A stretch of 64,000 nucleotides of DNA from Davidsoniella eucalypti (Eukaryota; Ascomycota; Sordariomycetes; Microascales; Ceratocystidaceae), in contig RMBW01000069.1 of NCBI GenBank assembly GCA_004009845.1, positions 62,001 through 126,000 on the forward strand, in the 5' to 3' direction. This document shows, piece by piece, positions 12,201 through 25,864 of the stretch. Both the position numbers and the translations under genes were made by a program. How positions within the stretch are numbered: position 1 is the first letter of the stretch; the number at the start of each line of letters is the position of its first letter. Under the pieces are notes generated by a model. That model saw only the letters and a program-made list of their open reading frames with translations, was not told where the DNA came from and ran no database searches.

Positions 12201-14584
12201 TCCCATCCTCGCTTATCATCAGTAGTAGGAGAGATATTCAGAAACAGAGGACAAATAGAGATACAAAAGCGACATAATGCAATACTATGCTACATACATA
12301 TATGCAGAGCACTATTTGCCCTGTCTATGTACGTCTCGCACGTTGAATGCAAAGACTGTATTCCATTCAAAGCTAACTAAATAAGTGGTGGCGGATCGCT
12401 AGTCTCCAGGATTAGTCATTTCTCAACGATCGATGCCATACGACAGTAGTAGCGGCGGGTGCTTGCAGGTTGTACAAGGTTTCTATTAGCAGCCTTGTTT
12501 TTTTTTGGTCGTTAACGAAACACAGCCAGTATTCCCTCGAAACTTCCTTAGTCTCGTGAAGGCTCAGACTCGTTCATATCGGAAGAAATGTAATGTTCAG
12601 GGTAAGGATAAAGACCACAATGGCAATGACAATGTGAGAAATTGTGGAGAGAGAGATAGGGCTAGACAATCTCTACAACATGGGGCCCGGAATATAATGG
12701 AAGGTAAGCGAGAAAAGATCGAGCAGAGATAGCATAGTAAATGAAACATATGTCAGTTGGTTACTAGTGAACCTATGCAGGCTACGGAGAAATAAGAAAA
12801 ATCATGTATGCATATACATAATTGCATGTGTTCCTTCTCATCCATATACAACTATACACAGTTAAAAAAGTTCATGTATGTATAATATCGCAATAAGCTT
12901 CCTCCATGATAATATACGTACATATATACTAGATGTTTCGTAGCATCAAACATGTTCCAACATACTTATCGGTTTTCCGAATGGGCAAAACAAAAAGAGA
13001 TAGATCTATGAGTGATACCCAGCCCCAAGCAGCTGCAATATTTGCCTACACTCCCAAGTATCAGTGCTTCACGCATCGTGACGTGCTATGTAGTATAGTA
13101 TAGTATAGTATAGTATATATGATAAGCTCAAGGATCCGAATGTGCAACTTTACAGATACGTGTATACGACTACTTTCTTTTGTCCGCTTTTCTATTAGGT
13201 TCTAGCTTTCCTTTCCTTTTTTTTTCTTTTTTTTTTTTCCCTCATGTATGAACAGCTGGCTGATCACACCCAATCCCTTCATCACATCAACACGCAGGCC
13301 CCGCCTAGTTATACGAAAAATAAGTTGACACAACATAATTATTTTTTCCAATCAATCACAATCATACAGATATTCTCATTTGTACGGAAAACACCAAAGC
13401 AATATAGGAACTGACGGCATTATTATGCACGCGGGGCTTGGTCGAAGCCAGCGCCTTTTATATAAACAGATATTGGATATTCAACTGTCACAAATCAAAA
13501 AAAAGAAATAGTTGCTAGAAGATGTACGTTCAAGTCTAGATACGTACAATACCTCTTATAAAATTAATACAGATATTTTCAAAATAAAATCACACCCACA
13601 CAATGCCATTCGAAGTGGGCTGATCACATTTTTTATAGCTCAAAGGGCCACCGCCATTCTTCTATCTTGTTCTCATTCGTTGTACATGCATATATTTTTA
13701 TCTTTTCTTTTGAGAAGTAGAAGGAATCTTCGCCGTGAGTGCTACCATACATCTCTGTATATATATGAAGTACGGTGACAAATTAGCACAGTTAGTAGCT
13801 ATAGCTCAATTATTAGCAAATGGAAGAAGATCATCCTTCTTATCCAACATTCGGACATCCGACATATGATGTAAGATTTCTACTAGTCAATAAAAAGACA
13901 AACTTTCGTGAGCTAGTCATAAGCTGAAGCTCAACATTTGTCATACTTAAGAATTACCTGAACATTATTTGTGTTCAAGGGCTATCATAGAAGGAAGCAT
14001 TCAAGCAATGATGAGTGAGGGTAGTTGTACAACTAACTTGTCGAATAAGTATGTAACATATGATGTAAGGCTTTGAGTATGAAATCACTACTTGACTCAA
14101 TGCCATCAAAAAATATATGTACTAAAAACCGACTAACCCTATTGACCCTGAACGAATTTCAACTGTTGATGAATAAATACGTGGTTCACTAAAGGGAATG
14201 AGGTGAATTTATACTAATACACGACGGTATATAAATCATTTGTCTAGTCGTTGCTATAAAAAAAATACCGCACAAACAAGTAACTAGATCATACAAAAAT
14301 AATAAAAAAGGCGAAAAAAGACAAATAAAATCATAAAATGTCGTAGTTTTCATGCATCATTAAGCCATAGATTACAGGCTGTCCTATTTTTGATATCTCT
14401 CGATATCCTTTTTCCCTTTCCCTTTTCTTCGCATATCAAACCTGCGCTATCTTTCTCCTTTTTGCACATTCCGAAATCTATCAATTACTGCCCATGCTTC
14501 CATCTCTTTCAAATATTGATAATGTCCTTCAGAGTAGTCAATCTTCCAAGTGCTGAAGAATGCGCCCCTATGTACCTTGAAGGT
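9300..14584. other. Intergenic, no gene seen
   Basis: Upstream of the kinase start and downstream of the next gene's stop. No frame has coding character. It includes a G run near 10070-10081 and a (TAGTA)5 microsatellite at 13091-13115. The part next to 9300 probably contains the kinase promoter and leader. No TATA or other specific element could be assigned. Confidence 0.5.
13091..13115 (+). repeat. (TAGTA)5 microsatellite
   Basis: Five exact tandem copies of TAGTA followed by TATATAT. A simple repeat in intergenic DNA. Confidence 0.9.
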
Positions 14585-17500
14585 TTAATATCTTTCACGG
14601 TCACGGTACTTCTCGCGATGGAGATCACGGTCAGCCGGATCACGTGTCCGACTTTGGTCACGACGCTTATCACGCTCACCATGACGTGGACCAGATCCAC
14701 GAGCGGTGGCCCGACGATTGTCCCCATCTTGGTGTCTACGACGACGGCGCTCTTGGCGGGCTGGAGAGAAAAGTCCGTATTAGTTGTTTGATATTGGATA
14801 CGTAGAATAGAGGTATAGGGAGATATTGCTTGCAGTAAACAGTTCTAGATGGGGAGAATGACATACCTGTTCGGAGCTGATATGACTGATCCGCCAACTC
14901 TTGAATCTCAGCGTGTGTCAGCGCAGCAAAGACATAGATCTCATCTTTTTTGAACACCTCATAGTCATGATTGGCTTGATTCAAGGCCTGCGTACTAACA
15001 ATGCGTCGCTTGAGGACAGTGGCAATAGTATCCTCTGGCATTGGGGTGTGATCCATATCTTCATCCGTAGATCCCATGTGTACTAGTGCTCGCTCATCAT
15101 CTGCCGATGCCGACGAGGCGTTACCCTCGGGAAATCTAGACGGAGGCTTGAGAATTCCCTTGAGCTTCTTCAATCCGGTACTCTTGTTATGCGCTGGAGA
15201 TACCACCCGGACAGTCTTCTTCTCGCCCGGCGGCTTGCGGCTTGCAGAGCGTGCGCGGGAAGTAGCTTCACGACGTAGACGCTCATCATCCTCGGCATCT
15301 TCAGAAAAATCGTCATCATATTCCTCGTCATGGTGTGGATGTTCAGAGGTATATCCTTCTTGGCAATTCTCTCCAGCCTCTGTCTCAGAGTGACGTGTCG
15401 ATGACGAAGAGATAGTGGGCTTAGACATGGACGCAGAGGAGCTGCGTGGAGATGCCGGAGTTGATGAGCTAGCCGAAGACGAGGAGGAAGAAGCAGAAGC
15501 AGAGGCGGGAACAGAAGCAGGCTTGGTTAAATCTTGATTGCGATCACTACTGGTAGCGACAGTAGGCACAGATTCCTCAGAGTTAGATTCCACATGCTTC
15601 TGTTGTTCAGCATCTCGAACCTCTGTGATGACTACTGGTGTGGGCTTCTTTGATCTTGTCGTAGGCGAAATCGAATTGCTCCGCGAAGGTGTCTTTTTGA
15701 CGTCTTTGGCCTCCTTTTCCCTTGGCTCCTTTGGTGGGGTCAGCGGCGCTCGTGGTGTTCTATCTTTATCGGAATCTCGAACACGGGTCTGCGATCTAGC
15801 AGTACGTTTAGATGGGCTTTGATTTCCACTTCGCTGTTGCTTTCTGCCTCCTTCACCCCTTCCGTTGGTGGAAATAGCAGCATTAGTGACAGTGATAGAT
15901 TCGCGGCCATCACGAATAGCTGAGCGGTCTGGCGGTGCAGACTCCACGACAGCGAAGTCCTCAGAGCCCAAGGTATTGTCATCATACTCGTAGTCATCGT
16001 ATTCAAAGTCGTTACGAGCATAATGACCATAGTCTCGGTCATGGGGGTGATCATAATTATCATAAGTATAGCCATAGCCTGCCACAGCAGTAGATAACAC
16101 ACCATCATCAGAGCCCTCGGGGGTTAATGGCTTGCCGGTGGCATTGTACCGCAGGCGAGTAGCTTCCTCGGAGACCAGTGTCGGCGGCGGGCGGCTGCGT
16201 GTGGCGCGAGAAGTAGCCTGTTGTATGTGAGGCTGTTGCTTCATCTGTGAGTCTAGAGGGGCAGGCAGAGATAACATTTCGCGGCGCTCATCGTCAAACT
16301 CTGCTAGGGTGTCCCGCAACTGACTGCGTACACCAAAGCCACGCTGAGCCATATCCTCGTCATAGAACTCATCGGCCCCGCTCGAAGGCTGAACATGATC
16401 ACGGTCGATGTGGGACACAAAACGATTCGTCAGGCGTTTTCTCTCGCAATCGTTAGCCTGGCGCTTGAGTTCAGCGTCCTTGGCATTGCCTCCATTGGAA
16501 TCGTCGGTGAATTCTGGATAGTAGATCTTCGAAAAGGCATCAGCGGCGTTGACGTGTGGAGATGTTGGGCCTGCGAATTCTAGAAGTGGAGGTGCTTGAG
16601 GCGAGGTGTCGTAGTTGCCGTCGGAGGCGCCTCGGAAGCCATTCCCAGTATTGACGGCTACACGGCCTTGGTTTTGGTCATAGACAACACCGGGACGCTG
16701 GTAGCCAGTATCACGCTCGTTGCGTGCAGGAACTCGTGTTTCGTAGCCATCGTCAGCACCTCCGGGCCCATACTGGTACTCGGAGGCATCGGAAATACCA
16801 GCAGTGGGCATATATCGCACACTACCACGCTCATAGCGATCAGCTACGCTACCGTTTCCGCCACTTGCAACGTAACGACCGCCTCCGCTACTAGTGCTGG
16901 GCGGGTAGTCGGGACGAGGAGAGGCCGGCTCGTCGGCACCCCGACGGAGCGTTTGGTTGTATTCACGGGTTGGAGACGCATAGCTGCTGTGAGCACCACG
17001 GGGCGGCGGAGCCATTTTATGGCGAACACCGTTCGGGCCATAGAAGAGGCCGTTTTCGCTGGCTCTGTACGGGTGTGGGCGGCCCGGGCTTGGTGAGCGA
17101 GAACGCGTGCGGGCATGGAGTGCGTTTGACGTAGCACTGCGGTATATGCGCTCAGGTGGTGGGGACGTGGTGGCGCCCTTGGAATTAGCAGCAGTGACAA
17201 CGACAGGCTTCTGTGGGCCAGCATAACGGCTTCCGTAGCCGCTGGTAGAAGACTGGACAGCCCGAGACGGGCCGAGGGCTGGATCGGAATTCAGAGCCGC
17301 TGACGATGAGGCATTGGAGCCGCCATTCCCGTTGCTGCTGCCGTTACCGCTGCCGCTGGCGTTGCCGCCCGCCAACTGTGTGTGTGATGTATGTGCAGAC
17401 TGCGGGTGTGAGCGCGGGGTTGCGGACGAATAAAACGGGTCGCGCGGCGCAGCATAGGCGCCCAAGCCAGGACCGACCGAGTTGGATGTCTTTTGCCCTG

Positions 17501-17621
17501 CGGGATACGATAGAGCCGGGATAGCTACAGTTGGCATCGAGCTGCGGGCCGGGTTGGGAAACGAGGGCCCAGCGGCCGAGCGGCCGTGCGGCGACGAATA
17601 ATAGGCGCCGCGATCTTCCAT
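14585..17621 (-). CDS. Large disordered protein, DUF8035-like C-terminus
   Basis: 976-residue protein from two exons, 17621-14867 and 14760-14585, joined in frame (G|CC). Residues 1-820 are low-complexity Ser/Gly/Arg/Asp-rich sequence with RSRSPSPGRPH and acidic DDYEYDDN stretches, so probably intrinsically disordered. The only conserved-looking part is C-terminal: LKKLKGILKPPSRFPEGN (about 820), then VLKRRIVSTQALNQANHDYE and ALTHAEIQELADQSYQLR (about 868-918). This resembles the GILKPP..FPE and ..LVNPEAL...ERFE...VLRVLTKEEIQ..A..T..IR pattern of an uncharacterised Pezizomycotina family that I recall as DUF8035. The match is from memory and clearly diverged. Exon 2 adds a basic tail rich in RD/RR pairs ending RDRERY. 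Function unknown; the basic tail could suit nucleic-acid binding, which is inference. The start is the first ATG of the long frame. Confidence 0.8.
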
Positions 17622-18764
17622 GGATTTAAGGCAGCAGCTGGTCGGGAGCGGTGACTATGAAGTTTGGGGTGTTTGTTGGTGTGTGTCTAGAACAGAGCAA
17701 GACAGGAAGTTTGAGTAGATCTCGACTGACTCAAGATCCGATCCGGTTTGGCTGCGGCGAGATCTGCGCAACAAGGGAGGGCAGACGGCTACTCTTTAAA
17801 ACAGTGGGAGATGAAAAGCCAGATCAAGATCCGGTGTAACTGTCACAGCAAGGCATACACAGAAGGAGAGCAAGACAGCGGGCAAGGTCGGGAGGAGACT
17901 GGAAAATTGATAAAGAAAGGAAGAAAACAAATGCGAAGATAAGAGCGGTGCATGTGCTATACCAACGATAGTCAGATGATACAAAACGAAAAGGCGAAAG
18001 AAATGCGGGCTGAGGTTGAGTTGCGCAAGTCAAAGTCTAGGAAAAGACACGAGGAAAAGAAACAAAGAAGGGCGGAATAAACGTTGACGGGAAACAACCC
18101 TGATTTGTGTTTGTGTTTGGGAACAAGAGATTGTTGTCACTCTGTCTGCCTGTCAGTTCTGATGGGCAACTCGGCAAGAGGAAGAAAAAAATGTGTGATG
18201 ACAAACAGAAAAGAAAAACAGGGATCGCTATATCAAGTCGAGACCAGACAGAGGGGCGGCGGTACCAAGGACTAATTGTAAAGAGGCCCGTCTGCTTTCT
18301 TTTCTCTTTCTAGGCGGAGACAAATAAGGCCAGTGATAATGATGATGTCAAGTTTTTACAGGCTACATGCACTGTATATGGTGAAGAGGGTCATCTGGAT
18401 GCACAGGTCGACTAAGTGGGAGAGATGGTGTTCTGCTCTTATGTTATGTCCACAACGCCTGAAATTCATGCCGCTCTTGTATACACGTAATCTTTGTTCC
18501 GAGACTTGTAGTCGATGCACAGTATGACGGTGTCTATGTAGTTGCTGTTGTCTACGATAGCTGAGCTTCAAACCCGCAGATCGATACCAATGAGCAGCAG
18601 GCAATGGGCGCTTCCTGTTTATTTATAGAGAAACCCAACAAAACCAGCAGCAGAAATAAACTCGCAAGCCGGGTTTTTTCCAGGCGGCCAGAAGGAAGAA
18701 AAGGTTAAGAAAACCAAGAAGCAGAATAACGAAAGAGGGGGGTCTCCTTTTGTTGGAGCAAATA

Positions 18765-18868
18765 GCAGGGATGTATGTATGTACAGACAGATATGTACAA
18801 ACAGATATGTATACATACATATGTAGTTGTAGTTCTACAATTGTATATTAGTACATATGTATGTACCG
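18765..18868. repeat. Short TATGTA-rich repeat cluster
   Basis: Contains two near-direct copies of ACAGATATGTA (18787-18797 and 18801-18811) within ATGTATGTATGTAC-type sequence, with a palindromic CATATG core nearby. A simple-sequence cluster that also hosts two inverted copies of the dispersed TACATATCTG oligomer. Confidence 0.6.
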
Positions 18869-21035
18869 CTATATTTTGGAGTTTCCCTCTTTCCATTGTT
18901 TGCTAGTTCCGCCTCTTGTTGGCCTTTCTATTTCTGGGTTTTGATGTTTCAATCCCACTATTGAGAGCCCACACAGGTACTGTTGCGTAGCTTTATCTAA
19001 ACTGCTCGAATTCAGCCTGCATGACAACTTGCCCTCTTACAAGTACCTGCTACCTTACCATCACAGCTTTCGCTGTAGCTCAAGCAGAGCCCACATGACT
19101 AGTCTAGAGTATCGGTACTTTGAAATACAGGGTGATTACCTAGTTATATATATAGCGGTTTCCACTCCGTCAAGAAGAGTAGAACGGCAAAATGAAGCGC
19201 CTATTTTTCATGTTTCTTAATCTATCATCCTTTTTTAACTTGTATAATTTCTATAATCTTTATAATACATTGGTGGTCATATCTCTGCTTCTTTAGAGAC
19301 ACTCTTAAATGCCAACAATGCCTTTGACTTTTTATGAAGTTTGTGTTCTGTTTCTCTATCTATTATAATGGCGTGAGACATGATCCAGGTATCGCTCCTC
19401 TTTTGGCTAGGCAAGCTGATGCAACTACCAGAAAATGCAAAGATGCCTATCATATTTCAACCCTGCTGGTGACATTTAGACAGCAAGGCCAATATTGCTG
19501 TAACAATGTCAACCTAGTCTTAATGGAAGGCTCACCGACATTTTTTTCCTTTGCTTACGGAAGCCATAGAATTATATAAATATATATAGTTATGTACATA
19601 CAATTCTATTTTCACATTGGAATTTGGAAAATAGAACATATCCGAGAAGAAGAATCTACTTCAAGACATTCTATATGCAGCCTACATTCTCTACAGCCTT
19701 CCTTTTTGTTCCTTTGATAATTGATCTGGACTTTACTTTACACCTGTTCATTCCACGTCGCTGCCCAACCGCTAAGAAAGTGAAGAAAATGCTCGCTTAC
19801 TGACTTTTTTTATGTCAAAGCTTTTGCATCTTCCATTTTTCATGAAAAAGAAAAAAGAAAAAAGAAAAAAAGTTATATATATTAGACGTCACCGTACAGA
19901 TACAAAGTCTCTTGCTGATCTTTGCATTTACCGCCACCCTATTTTATTTTTGGCCTCAGATGATGATTAGATTTCCGATCAATGAGCACATGTCGGGCCG
20001 GATATACAAGAAGATAAAAGAAAGAGAAAAAAAAAAGCAAGTCTGTGCTGTGAGGCCCAACATTTGTTCTTACTAGGAAGGCCTCAAAACATAGACCACA
20101 ACATCGGCCACCACCTAGAAACCAACGCAAAGTTCAATTATTAGCTTAGCTTACTGTCTATCTGCATTTTGTATTTGTAGTTCTTTCTTGACCTGTTACA
20201 AGAACCGCCGACCCTACCAGGCCAGCGCTCTTATCAAACATATTCAACGTCAGGTAGCTTTATTTTTGCCCCCCCTCCTTCTTGTACACTTATACAGATA
20301 CAATCTTGACCTATGTAGGTCTCAGTAGAATGCAAGAAAGCACCTCTGTGTCCCCTTCCTTTCCTTTCCATATCTCCCTTCCCCTCTTTCACCTGTCCTG
20401 CTCGTCGCCAATCATTCAAGTCTACCACCCTCCAAAGTCTCTTTCGCTCTCTTCTTCCCGTCTTTGCCTACGTCCGAATACTCCTCCTCCTACTACTCCT
20501 GTGCCATATACAACACCCAGACTACCAACCCTAGCCAACCGAGATCCTCCCTGTTTTTTTTCACTCTAGTGTCATAATTGTAGAGTAGAGTGCATGACCT
20601 ACGGCACTCGCTCCTTCTTGTCTATATTTCCCGTCAATCGGGATTACATGATTACCATTCTTTTCACAAGACTAGAACTACTACTACAACCATGTTGGTA
20701 AATTGCGTTCCAGTGATCGTTCGTTTCCAAGTTAATTAGAAAGAGAGCAGAGTGCCTCTTTTCTCTAGCTCCGAGTCTCCCCGATGCACATCAGCATCAT
20801 AGGAATACGCTCAAGGAAACATAGAGAGTAGATGAACACGCGGGATCTAAAATAGTTGAGCGATCAATCATCAGCCGCAGTTGCAATTATAACCGCGGTT
20901 TAAGCATCGGATTCTTCTTTTTTTCTATCTTTCTTCATTAGCCGCATCTCCTATCCTCGCTACCACTTGACTCATAAACCGAGTATAAATACATATGTAC
21001 ACATGTATATATATACATAGCAACATATGGATACG

Positions 21036-21052
21036 TACATATCTGTACATAG
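21036..21052 (+). repeat. TACATATCTGT oligomer copy
   Basis: TACATATCTGTACATAG, identical over 17 bases to the copy at 35995. Confidence 0.65.
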
Positions 21053-22558
21053 ATCGTAGAACAATATGTAATAACTTTTACCCACCCTGAATAGATGGGC
21101 TCATAACGTATCAATTGATACGTTTCACTTCTATACTTCAATGTTCACTATAAGAGATATGAGGAAAAAAAAATTGGCTTGGCTTTTATGAGGCTGTTCG
21201 TGTCTCCCTTTTGTGCAACGTGACGCCCTTCTCCGTCGTAAGCAGTAAAATAACGAATATATACCAATTCATACTAGAACATTTCTCTCTTCTTTATGAC
21301 TAGATTCGTGAGATATTAATTAATCATTACAAAAATGCATTGTTTGTATGTATTCATCTCATCGATCCAGACCACCAAACCATCTGCAAGGCCGGCGATA
21401 ATGCATCGTCTTTTTGTCCATATATCTATATTCCATGTTCATCTTTCGTTCCCATCCTTCCTCCTTTTTCATCTCGTGATGTGATCGGGCTACGTAAGTT
21501 TTTTAGGTTTTTTTTTTGGTTTGACCGACATCAAATAACTCTTCCTACCCAATCTTTTGACTGTTTCCTTGACCTTTTCCTCCCCCATTGGTAGAATAGT
21601 ATATCAGTCATCAAGCAACAACTATGGAATTTGCCTTATGCCATAGTGATTCCTTTTTTCGTGGTGCACAGCAGAAGAGCACGGCATGAAAAAAACATGG
21701 AGATGAAATATGGCCAATGGCTCCTCTTCACTGAATAACTCTCTGTGCCTTCGTTTATTGTCGTCACCCATTGATGCTGGATATGGTGATCTATTTGGAA
21801 AAAAAAAGAAAAAAAAACACAGCCGTGCCACATGTATCCACGCTATTGGTCGGGACCAAAGAGATAAGCTAACCTAGCTTAGTAGAGAACGTCACAAAGT
21901 TCAATATTTCAACAGTCGTGTAATCTTATACCTCACATATACGAGCCTATAATACCAGAATGCAGCAAGTACTCATCATTAATCATATTTGCGTGTGTAT
22001 CAAAATCCAAATACTAGACCATATGTTTCCGGAGTGTCCCGGTAGCATATATATATATTTGTGTCCACCATTCTAGCAATGCCCACTGAGTAATTCCTTT
22101 CTCGCAGAGAGATACTCCAACTATTGCCAGCTCTGGATATCAATCATTAGTCTCAAGTCACCATATAAATGTGCACAGATAAGAGAAAGTACACATGTGA
22201 CAACTTCCATGAAACCATCATAGTTGTGATAGTAATACAAAAATGCCCCATGAAATTCCAATCAAACGCAATAACGTGAGTTTCAGAAGAGGTATTTTGC
22301 GTGTCATACGGGGAACCATTGATTGGACATAATAAATATATTGTGTGAATAAACACTTATCAAAAACGAGAACGGCGATATTACTAATACGGGTCTGGTG
22401 GTAGTTGAAAAATAGAACAAGCAAAAACAAGGCATCAATGGAACATGAGGTGGCTGAAGCCAAAGAGATAAAGACTCGGTCATGTTATTGATGTCCAGAG
22501 ACATAAGTCTTCTGATACATAGTTTCAGGTACTTACCCAGTGAATGTATTCTAGGCAT

Positions 22559-24194
22559 TTAGGCGAGAGATCCCATGGGATCCCACAGCGGCAGCTCAAC
22601 TGGAGTTTGACCAAGCACCGACCGAACTTCCTTGCTAATAAACTCCGGATCAACGACAGCCTGGTACACGAACTCATCCATCCACGCATCAGTCATGACA
22701 AACCAACCCTTCTCGCCCGCGTCCGGGCCCCAGCTATTCTGAACTCTCCAGCGAACATACTCGCCATTAGCGCCCACATGGACCGCTGTAAGTACCATGG
22801 CATGTGTCATCTGTGACTCTCCCGTACGCAACCGCATCTCCTTGTTAGCCCCTAGTAGACTGACATTGAACCCAAGTTCGTAGTCGAACAGATTGAGATC
22901 CATCACGCCCCATTGTGAGTCACTGAATTTGCCCACATCGCTGCCGAAGAAGATAGGTCGCCCGCTACGAAGCATGGCCACGCACGCATCCTTGAGCGTC
23001 TTCATATCAACGTTGATGTATGTGATGCCACGACCACCGACAATATTGCCTAGGCGCGGCACGGTTAGCAGAGTAAGAGGCTCGTGGCGTGGGTCATTCA
23101 CCAGCGAGACCATCTTGCTAATGCTCTCAGACGTAACCTTGAATGCGGAAGAGCCAATGTTACTAGCAAACTCCTTTGGGGTGGTCACAACCTCCTGTGC
23201 CTTGCCATTCTTATCCACGAACTGCCAAGTGAAGTCCTCACTCGGGTCTGGTGGTGCACCAAGAGCCAGTGTCATAATCGTCTGGACTTCCCGCATCATG
23301 ATCTCTTTAGCAGACCGTAGTTTCTCGATGTTGGCTCTACCAGTTGGGCCGTCGCTCTGGAACTCGGGAGCCGCACACAGCTTCCGTAGTCGAATGGCAT
23401 ACTCGCGCAGCTTAGTCTTGAGAATAGTGTTCAGCGTCGACGAGTTTGCTGCATTGAAACTATCCGGGTAGAGAGTCTGAGGAACCAAACCGTACTTCTC
23501 CACAAGGTTGTATACCATGTCCCACTGGCCACCATCAGAGATGATGTCACCTAATAGGTGCTGCACAAGACGGCCATCTAGCGGCTCACTTGCTGTATCT
23601 ATAATCTGCTCAAGAAACCAGTTGGATTTCTCTAGCTTATCCCAAAAGAAGAGGTACGCCTGCGACAGCTCAAACTCAGCTAGGTTGTGACGCTGCATTA
23701 TGGCAATACGGAAGGTATTAGTCGAGGCAAACAACCAGCAACGGCCGCTCGAGTGCTGGTTTGTGATAGGCGCGCCCTCGAAGGGGATCTTGACGTTGAA
23801 GGCATGCGGATCGGCATTCTTGATGGCCACATTGCGAAGCAATAGACGGGGGTGATTTCCACTGAAAGCTTGGAGCGCAAGACTATTTTTTTCGGTTTCC
23901 AGAGATTAGCATTTCAGTCAAGTGAAACTTCTAACTATCAATACATATATATATATATACTGGCCGTTTCACTTACCGGTTCTTAGAGTTTGATAAAATC
24001 CCCTCTTGTCTCTGTAGAAGCTCTTCAGCAGAGAGGCCCTCGGGAGCACGGGATCTGACATCGACGAGTGACAGTGATAGCTTCTCGATATCCGAAGATT
24101 GGAGGACATGGACATAATCATCATCGTTGCGTGAAACACGGCCTCGCTTTTCGATGGTGGGCGCCATCGCGACAGTTGATTCTTGGTTGCCCAT
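22559..24194 (-). CDS. Bleomycin hydrolase (C1 cysteine protease)
   Basis: Papain-fold (peptidase family C1B) aminopeptidase of the bleomycin hydrolase/Gal6 type, normally a self-compartmentalised hexamer that trims peptides and hydrolyses homocysteine thiolactone. 513 residues in two exons, 24194-23977 and 23882-22559, split within an Arg codon (CG|T). Catalytic residues are visible: Cys121 in NQHSSGRCWLFA, His433 in MTHAMVLTAVH, Asn455 in VQNSWG. The protein ends WDPMGSLA, close to the family's WDPMGALA terminus, whose last residues lie in the active-site cleft. Length fits the family plus a 50-residue N-terminal extension. The start chosen gives MGNQESTV, which fits an N-myristoylation signal (Gly2, Ser6). 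An upstream in-frame ATG at 24287 would add 31 hydrophobic residues and could create a targeting peptide, as the longer yeast form does, but I think it less likely. Confidence 0.95.
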
Positions 24195-25864
24195 TATATC
24201 GAAAGTCAAAAATAGAATGACGTAGCTTAGTCGGTATTGATAATAAACGAGGCAATGATAAAATGGTTTGAGTGAAAATAAAATCAATTGTTTCTATCAA
24301 GAAACATAATACACGAATGTTTCAATGAAGAAATCAAGACAATAAATAATGGGAGTAGTTCCAAGTTTATGGCAAGTACGATGATGACAAAAGGCAGCGT
24401 CCGTATCTGTTTATCTCATACAATTCTGACCCTCCCCTCTTTCTACACAAAATACTCAGACACACTCAGACATCAAACAAGTAAAAGCGCATATGTTAGA
24501 TATCAGGGAATAAAAAGCCAGTCACGCGCCCAGACCACGGGGGCCAAAAAGCCAAGCCAACCAGCCATCTATCAAGGTCTGTATATATTTTATCCCGTTC
24601 TCTTATCATTATCTATCAGCCAGCCTTGAAACCTAACCAACCCATAAACGGCAAAACTGACGAGGGACGAAGGAACTGATAAGGATACATCTACAATTTA
24701 TAGATAGCCATCAAGGTGCACAATGCAGTTACACTCTAACTGGTACGATCAAGTTTAGTAACGCCATGATTGCAAACTTCAATAATGATACTGAATGTAG
24801 CCCAAGATATACAATACGTATGAACCAGAAAGCTTTACTCTCTATTAGCTATGGTAAATAAGCTACAAAAGGAGAGGTTTGAGTTGTTTCTATTTAACGT
24901 CTACCTAAATCACTAAGATCATACGACGCCGGATTGGTTACCGGACAGATATTTAAAGTCCTCTGCTAGACGAACTCAATAGCTTCATATGGGCCCCCCA
25001 GTCCCGAAGAACTAGTGGTTCATACCTCCACTAAGAGCAACAAAAACAAAAACAAATACAAAGAAAAAAGCAAAAAGCAAAACAGTGCCTCCACAAAACC
25101 AACTCCCTAAGTAGAGCTACCCCAAGAGGCTGGTGATCGTGGCCTTAAGAAAGGAAAATTTGGCGTAATCGAATCGGATGCTATAGATGAAGCACAGAGA
25201 TAAGATTCCCACACCACAGATTCGGGCATCCGCAACCTTCAAAGAAGCTACCCGCCGAGTGTGAGTGTAGCTCCCTAAGGTGAGTTGTGCGATGGGGGGC
25301 GGTCACTGGTCAGAATATCCCTCGAGAGGAGAAAATTCAGGCTCAAGGCCTCACGAAACGGCGCATCAAAGACGGCAGACGTCGAGAAAGAAAACGATAA
25401 TGGACAGCAACATTGGGAATGTCTAAAATGCGAGGTCGGGAAGCCAATCTACCAGAACCAGCCTAAAGCTACAAAACACATTCAGAATACATCTCACATA
25501 AAGATTCAATTGAAGCAAAAGAGGTTTAAAGAAGTTTTGTAGAAATTTACAGATATTGACTATTTCACTATTTATCTGTGATCGCTATCGCCAAAAAATT
25601 GTAAAAGAAATTAAGACACGCCATGATATTTACATCATGCCAAGTCTGCTCCCTCAATAAAGAAAATGTTATGTGCCTAGGAAAATAAAGCTTGAAGGTA
25701 CAGGACATGATCACGTCCGAAACAGATAGACACAATTCAAACGACAAAAATAAACAAGACAATAAATCAACGCAAAGGACGCCATCCCGTACCACAGCCT
25801 GAATCAATCAGGACAGGCTGGTCTAGAAAAGTGCTGCACAAAATGATCGAGGCGGGTGACGCGC
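24195..25864. other. Intergenic between bleomycin hydrolase and hex1
   Basis: 1.7 kb holding the bleomycin hydrolase promoter (left) and the hex1 3' untranslated region (right); both genes are on -. No further coding frame or repeat is evident. Confidence 0.55.

Larger units (their letters stand above)
17622..22558. other. Intergenic, no gene seen
   Basis: Between the starts of the disordered-protein gene and the stop of bleomycin hydrolase. 17640-18330 is purine-rich on + and so pyrimidine-rich on the coding strand, typical of a fungal promoter or leader for the gene starting at 17621. 18760-18870 has repeated TATGTA/ACAGATATGTA units, and 20340-20570 is a C/T-rich tract on +. Two inverted and one direct copy of the TACATATCTGT oligomer lie at 18788, 18802 and 21036. 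No convincing coding frame. Confidence 0.5.

Noticed and set aside
20282..20569. 95-codon Pro/Ser-rich frame on +
   Set aside because: Arises from a C/T-rich tract; no splice signals or homology. Could equally be the leader of an undetected transcript.
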